From Sambucus nigra (lineage: Eukaryota; Streptophyta; Magnoliopsida; Dipsacales; Adoxaceae): DNA of 64,000 bases. The position numbers and the translations under genes are program-made. Shown piece after piece: positions 59,851 through 64,000 of the stretch (position 1 is the stretch's first letter; each line of letters opens with the position of its first letter). The stretch lies in the NCBI GenBank assembly GCA_949130495.1, contig OX422207.1, forward strand, positions 713,654,456 to 713,718,455, in the 5' to 3' direction. A model generated the notes under the pieces. The model searched no databases, was not told the origin of the DNA, and was given only the letters and a program-made list of their open reading frames with translations.

Positions 59851-61034
59851 ATTATAGACACGTCCGTACTATAACTGCCCCTGCTGTACTGGAGCTGCTG
59901 GAACGGTTGGTAGGGCTGGCACCTGGGCTGGAGCTGGGAGGGCAGGTGGAAAAAGTGGCCTCTGTGGCTCATTACGGTCACCCTGCTGCTGTGTGGCCCT
60001 ATCTCCCTCCGGACAATCCTGGTGTCTATGGTCGTGTCTACCACACCCAAAACATGTTGTTAGCCCTGCTGCTGACCCTGCTGTCGGTGTTGGACTTGCT
60101 GGACCAGATGATTAGGCTGGCCCTGCTGACCCTGCCTATAACCCCCATATCCCTACCTAGAATCACCTGAATGGAATCGCTTAGCAGGGTCCCCCTGATG
60201 GGAACTCTGCTCGTGCTGACGAGTCTGTCCATGAGATGGTGCCCCACTAGCACTATTACCCCTGGTCATGCCCTGCTGGATGGACTCTCCTTCTCTCTTG
60301 CTTCCCTGCAGGTGGAAGCGGTGATCTTAGCAATGTAGTAGCGCAGCATTGAGTACATCAGTAAAATTACTCAGAGATAGATTCCCTATAAGATGCTGAC
60401 GGATCCTCCAAGCTAACCCGTCCACAAACAACATAATCTTCTTGCCTTCAGTGGGTGCCTCATCTGGCACGATGGTGAGAAGTCTCGTGAACTCCTCCTC
60501 ATACTCAGCTACGGTAGAATTCTCCTATTTCAAATTCAGTAATTTCTGCCTCATCTCAGTCTGCATGGCGGGTGGAAAATACTTGCGGTTAACCCGCTCC
60601 CAGAACAACTGAATAGGGATCGTGTCCCTCTCCTCCAATGTGGTAGTGGACTCCCACCACTACAAAGTGGCCCCCACCAGCTTAAAGGAAGCCAACAACT
60701 TCTTTTGCACGTCGGTGCACTCATACATACGAAGATGCCGCTGGATGTCTTTCTTTCATTGGCTGATTGTGACGATATCTGAGCTACCAGAGAACTCAGG
60801 GGGATGCGCCTTCTGAAAAGCATCCCTAACCCTCTCCCATGCAGATGTAAGCTGTGCTGGTACTGGCGCCATTGCCTGAATCTGGGGTGGAGCCTGCTGA
60901 ACCACCGCTAGCGCGGCATTCACCGCCTGAGCAACAATGCCGGCTACTTCATTAGCATTCATAGTGCCTTGTGCCGGAGCTGTTGGCTGCTCGGCCTGGG
61001 CACGCCTATCCTTCGGTGCACGTCTCGGAGGCAT
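59851..61034 (-). pseudogene. Element E: gag
   Basis: Starts with an intact minus-strand ATG at 61032-61034 (MPPRRAP). The N-terminus has NANEVAGIVAQAV and the core AHPPEFSGS, DIQRHLRMYECTDVQ, LLNLK and LFVDGLAWRIRQHLIGNL. A TGA at 60756-60758 replaces Trp (TGG in B). Further TAG/TAA codons replace CAG at about 60660, 60530, 60330 and 60160. The Gln/Gly-rich tail is about 90 bp shorter than in B and the deletion shifts the frame before the zinc knuckle, which is intact (CCHC, 60013-60054). Confidence 0.92.
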
Positions 61035-61140
61035 CTGAAACATGAAGAAGTTTATTAGTCTACAATCATTATTAAATCTGAAAGAGCTGAAGACGTAACA
61101 TAAAAGCAGAAAATACAACAATCCTAAAAATAGGGCTCTA

Positions 61141-61154
61141 TATCAAAGAGAGAG

Positions 61155-61195
<41 letters not shown>
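61141..61195 (-). repeat. (AG)n microsatellite at the E leader/LTR junction
   Basis: About 25 AG units replace the PBS, the U5 end and the first leader bases. Leader sequence homologous to B stops at TATAGAGCCC and LTR sequence resumes at GGTCAGAGCC. Confidence 0.9.
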
Positions 61196-61199
<4 letters not shown>

Positions 61200-61427
61200 T
61201 CAGAGCCGGATAGTGTATATGATTTAAAAGTTATTTAGCAAGTATTTAAATTGATAAAGGCCAATGCAACAACATATTAGTGCGACACTCTCTTGAGAAA
61301 TTCTCATCTCTCTTCTAATGTGCACACCTATCGCACTAACCTTTCCAGTGGTCTATCTCATCATATATCACACTATCCTTTCCCAATGGTTTAACTTAAC
61401 TTGATTCCACTGCTATCATTCTCCTCA
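61196..61427 (-). mobile_element. Element E: remnant of 5' LTR, minus orientation
   Basis: Matches the middle of LTR A (about 1135-1320) in the same orientation, including CGACACTCTCTTGAG and TCTTCTAATGTGCAC. Similarity changes orientation near 61415-61430. Confidence 0.85.
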
Positions 61428-61846
61428 TTGGGCATGTGTCGCCCTTTCCACTATTTATCTATTTTGTTGGGACATTTATATTTCAGTTAGTTCTCGTACT
61501 GTTACTTTGGGATTTATTCAGCATGTATGTTTTACATTAAGTTTTAAATGTTGGGATTTTGGGTGTTGAATGTTTAAAGTAATTGGATTATGTTCCAGGA
61601 TAATTGTTGTATTATTCTTACTTATTGAAAATGTTGTTACTAATTAAATAAATAAGTTTTTCTTTAAAAATACAATTTGGTTAGAAAGGTTAAAAATGGT
61701 TTTGACACTTAGCTTAATTAATTAGGGTGCTAATTTGGAAAAGTTTATTTTTACGACAGTGATGCTAAGAATGAACCAACTATTCACCTTGATTTTAATT
61801 TAATAAAGGAGTGATCGCCCGGTATTTAATTAGGCGGGGTGTCACA
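61428..61846 (+). mobile_element. Element E: inverted U5 part of an LTR
   Basis: Plus orientation: GGGCATGTGTCGCCCTTTCC through CGGGGTGTCACA, matching B 5' LTR from about 28005 to 28416. It is therefore inverted relative to E's own genes. Confidence 0.9.
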
Positions 61847-61851
61847 TTTAC

Positions 61852-62604
61852 CAAATGGGTAGAATATGAACCTCTCACTGACATGATGTATGACAGGGTC
61901 TATCAGTTTATTTGGAAGAGTATCATTTGTAGATTTGGTCTCCCACATGCATTCATTACTGACCATGGAACCCAATTTGACAACGAGGAGTTCGTTGCAT
62001 ATTTTCACTAATCCAATCTTCAGAAGATCCACTCCGCGCCAGGCCATCCCAGAGCAGTGGGAAATCTGACGTGACAAACAGAACCCTACTGAATGGTTTG
62101 AAAAAATGGTTGGATGATGCAAAGGGAAACTGGATTAATGAGCTACACTCTTTGTTGTGGTCTTATCGCACTACACCACTAACATCAACTAGGGAGTCTC
62201 CATACATGTTAGCCTTCGGAAGTGAATCTTTCATACCTGCTGAGTTGGGTCTACCCACACACAGGGTGCTTAATTTCAATTCCCCTGTAAGTGAATTGAT
62301 GAGATATTTAAACCTGGATATGCTCAAAGAAGTTAGGGAAGAAACAACGGTCAGGAATGCAACCTACCAACAACGAACAACCTTATTCTACAACAAAAGG
62401 GAGAAGAAGTGTGACTTGAAAGAGGGGGATTATGTACTGAAGAAGGTGATCCATAAGCACAATAAAGTGGAGGCCAATTGGCATGGACCTTATAGAGTGA
62501 CTAAAGTTATTCGTCTTGGGACATACAGAATTAAAACATTAGAGGGAAAATAATTCAAGAACGCGTGGAATGCAGAGCATCTGTGAAAGTATTATCAGTA
62601 ATGA
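61852..62604 (+). pseudogene. Element H: integrase, second part
   Basis: Continues after E with TKWVEYEPL, then IICRFGLPHAFITDHGTQFDNEEF, carrying the second catalytic Asp. TAA follows at about 62009. From 62071 another frame gives VTNRTLLNGLKKWLDDAKGNW, RTTPLTSTRESPYMLAFGSE and the C-terminal KEGDYVLKKV ... WHGPYRVTKVIRLGTYRI and WNAEHL motifs. At the third catalytic position (62068-62070) the codon is GAC (Asp) where the family has Glu. The end near 62604 fits the usual HLKKYY-type terminus, with TGA after HL. Confidence 0.9.
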
Positions 62605-62720
62605 AAATTCATGTGTAACCCATTTCCTTTAATATGAATAAAAGTTATATTTTCCTCATTTCTCTCTTTTATTAAAATATTTTGGAGTATTCGTGCTACA
62701 GACTACACAAACCAGATCAG

Positions 62721-62848
62721 CAACCACCAACTCCGGTTGGTCGGTAATTCAGCAACCACCAACTCTGGTTGGTCGGCAATTCAACAACCACCAACTTCGA
62801 TTGTTTGGCAATTTAATAACCACCAACTCCGGTTGGTCGATAAATAAA
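62721..62848 (+). repeat. Four 32-bp tandem repeats in the H 3' region
   Basis: Units 62721-62752, 62753-62784, 62785-62816 and 62817-62848. Each has a short hairpin, CCAAC-TCCG-GTTGG in units 1 and 4; unit 2 has TCTG, unit 3 is decayed. Tandem repeats between pol and the 3' LTR are known for Tat elements. Confidence 0.93.
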
Positions 62849-63100
62849 AATCATACACGGCAAAAGCCTATTTGATCACGGGTGATCTCAAGGGACACCT
62901 CAAACTAGACAAGAAGATGGGTAACCTCTCGAGGCATCCACTGTCTAGGAAACAAGGTAATTCTGGCACGATTACTACAACTAAGCAGGAATATGGGATG
63001 CAAATCATTCCATTTATTAGGCACAAAGAGTGACAAGTCACTATAATTAGACAAGAAATGGGACAAGTTCCATTGTCTAAAACAAAATAGGACATTTTGT

Positions 63101-63103
<3 letters not shown>

Positions 63104-63155
<52 letters not shown>
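63104..63155. repeat. (AT)n microsatellite
   Basis: About 26 AT units. Confidence 0.97.
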
Positions 63156-63157
<2 letters not shown>

Positions 63158-63295
63158 AGAGAATAACAAAGACATTTTACAAAGTATATTCAAGAAAATG
63201 AAATTGCACAGAGAATAAATTTTTCTTTATTAAAACCAAGCAGATTACATACGAAATGAAATTTGATTCACTATATACAAATGTCCTATTCGTTG

Positions 63296-64000
63296 GGTTT
63301 CTTTCCTTCTGCTTTTGATACAGGTTCCATCCCAACTGGAGGATCATCTAATGCATAGGGAGAGTTTATAAAATTCATATCTCGCAGCATTCTGACGTTA
63401 ACTATGGATGGTGGATCAAGCAAATGCTCATGACGAAATATCTCAAAAACAGAATAAAGACTCTAGTCGCCAAGATATTTGAAAATCAAGCACCGAGGAA
63501 TAGCACGAGCTGGAACCCAACTAAAATCAAGTTTAAAAGGAGGCACGGGAAAATCAAGGAGTCCAGGATCATAATAATCCCATAAGAAGTGTCCTTGCTC
63601 CAGCTTCAGCACACACATATCATTCAATCATCCTTGCTTGTACCCCTTATTATTTGATCGTTGCAACCGAGTATCAAGATGACACAGAGCTTCGTTGTAC
63701 CCTGCCATCCAAACCTCGCCAAGCTATTTGTGAAATTGATAAGTCAATCTTTCAAGCTGCTCGTGGAGCTTCTTCACCAGAATCTCTTTACTTTCCAGCG
63801 CAGAACTCTGATTGGAGAGTTATTCGGTAAAATTCTGAATTTTTTTAGACATTTCAGCAAAAGCCTTATTCTTTGCCGTCAATTGAATGACTTGATTTTA
63901 TAAGGCCAATCGAGTTCTTGTCTCCTCAATATTAACCCGACCATCCCTTGCTCGCCCACGGGAAGAAGGCCTTTCTCTGTTGCGAGCAGGTGTGGAAAGT
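63296..64000 (-). pseudogene. Element H: antisense reading frame after integrase (decayed)
   Basis: Reading the minus strand from 64000 gives one frame to a stop near 63296, interrupted by about five stop codons but with no frameshift I can see. The first part is charged and helix-like (KALESKEILVKKLHEQL-type, possible coiled coil); the later part is rich in Pro and aromatic residues (PGLLDFPVPPFKLDFSWVPA) and the end is Lys-rich (GKKPNE). Several of the stops are TAA or TAG next to Gln-rich context, and one TGA and one TAG lie where Arg or Trp would fit. Extra antisense reading frames in this position are known from Tat-lineage elements. The function is unknown and I do not recognise a domain. 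Confidence 0.65.

Larger units (their letters stand above)
55194..61846 (-). mobile_element. Element E: minus-strand B-family chromovirus with inverted U5 at both ends
   Basis: 6,653 bp flanked by a perfect TSD TTTAC (55189-55193 and 61847-61851). Gag and pol read on the minus strand. The left LTR (55194-56436) is in the matching minus orientation but internally deleted. The right end (about 61428-61846) is an LTR 3' part in the opposite, plus orientation, so 55194-55371 and 61669-61846 are inverted copies (178 bp each). No PBS remains. Close relative of B. Confidence 0.92.
24905..64000 (+). mobile_element. Element H: Tat-lineage Ty3/Gypsy, host for C, F and E
   Basis: The 5' LTR (24905-25026 plus 46902-47300) is followed by a Tat-type PBS, gag, protease, RT, RNase H, a second archaeal-type RNase H, integrase, 3' tandem repeats and an antisense reading frame. 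The extra RNase H and the non-iMet PBS are established marks of the Tat lineage. The 3' LTR is not reached. H is the oldest layer of its stack and the most broken. Without insertions the visible part is about 8 kb. Confidence 0.9.

Overview
This window is plant nuclear DNA, almost certainly from a flowering plant. It is AT-rich and consists nearly entirely of nested Ty3/Gypsy LTR retrotransposons. The evidence is long LTRs that start TG and end CA, 5-bp target-site duplications (TSDs), primer-binding sites (PBS) matching plant initiator tRNA-Met (TGGTATCAGAGC) or the Tat-lineage site (TGGCGCCGTCTGTGGG), and recognisable gag, protease, reverse transcriptase, RNase H, integrase and chromodomain remnants. 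I see no intact host gene, rRNA, tRNA or CRISPR. The one possible non-transposon gene is a frameshifted unknown reading frame at 6152-6679.

Layout. 1-5400: decayed minus-strand Gypsy element M (gag, PBS, LTR) with a solo LTR (A, 548-3521, TSD ACCAC) inside its gag. 5401-8177: low-complexity DNA, a gene-like pseudogene with a TATA box, and a foldback repeat. 8178-24778: minus-strand element G, whose left LTR is split by element K (9080-19350, TSD TACAT). Both look non-autonomous, with decayed gag and no recognisable polymerase. 24905 to beyond 64000: a plus-strand Tat-lineage element H that has absorbed everything else. Its 5' LTR is split by chromovirus C (25027-46901, minus). C's 3' LTR is split by chromovirus B (25411-37763, plus, TSD ATAAA). 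B's 3' LTR is split by an unrelated solo LTR S (35667-37124, TSD CTAAA). H's reverse transcriptase is interrupted by F (50176-52865, TSD GTATC) and its integrase by E (55194-61846, TSD TTTAC). After integrase come four 32-bp hairpin-forming repeats, an (AT)n tract and a decayed antisense reading frame that runs off the right edge.

None of the elements is intact. B and E belong to one Tekay/Del-like chromovirus family, so each shows how the other broke. Nearly every premature stop is a C-to-T change at CAG, CAA or CGA, as expected if methylated cytosines were deaminated.

Three observations deserve most attention. (1) E and F both carry an LTR 3' end (U5) at both outer ends, in inverted orientation, yet are flanked by perfect 5-bp TSDs. 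(2) C's LTRs contain an array of hairpins whose stems differ from unit to unit but stay paired; some have a C(UUCG)G loop in the transcript strand. (3) K encodes a gag with three zinc knuckles and no recognisable capsid domain.
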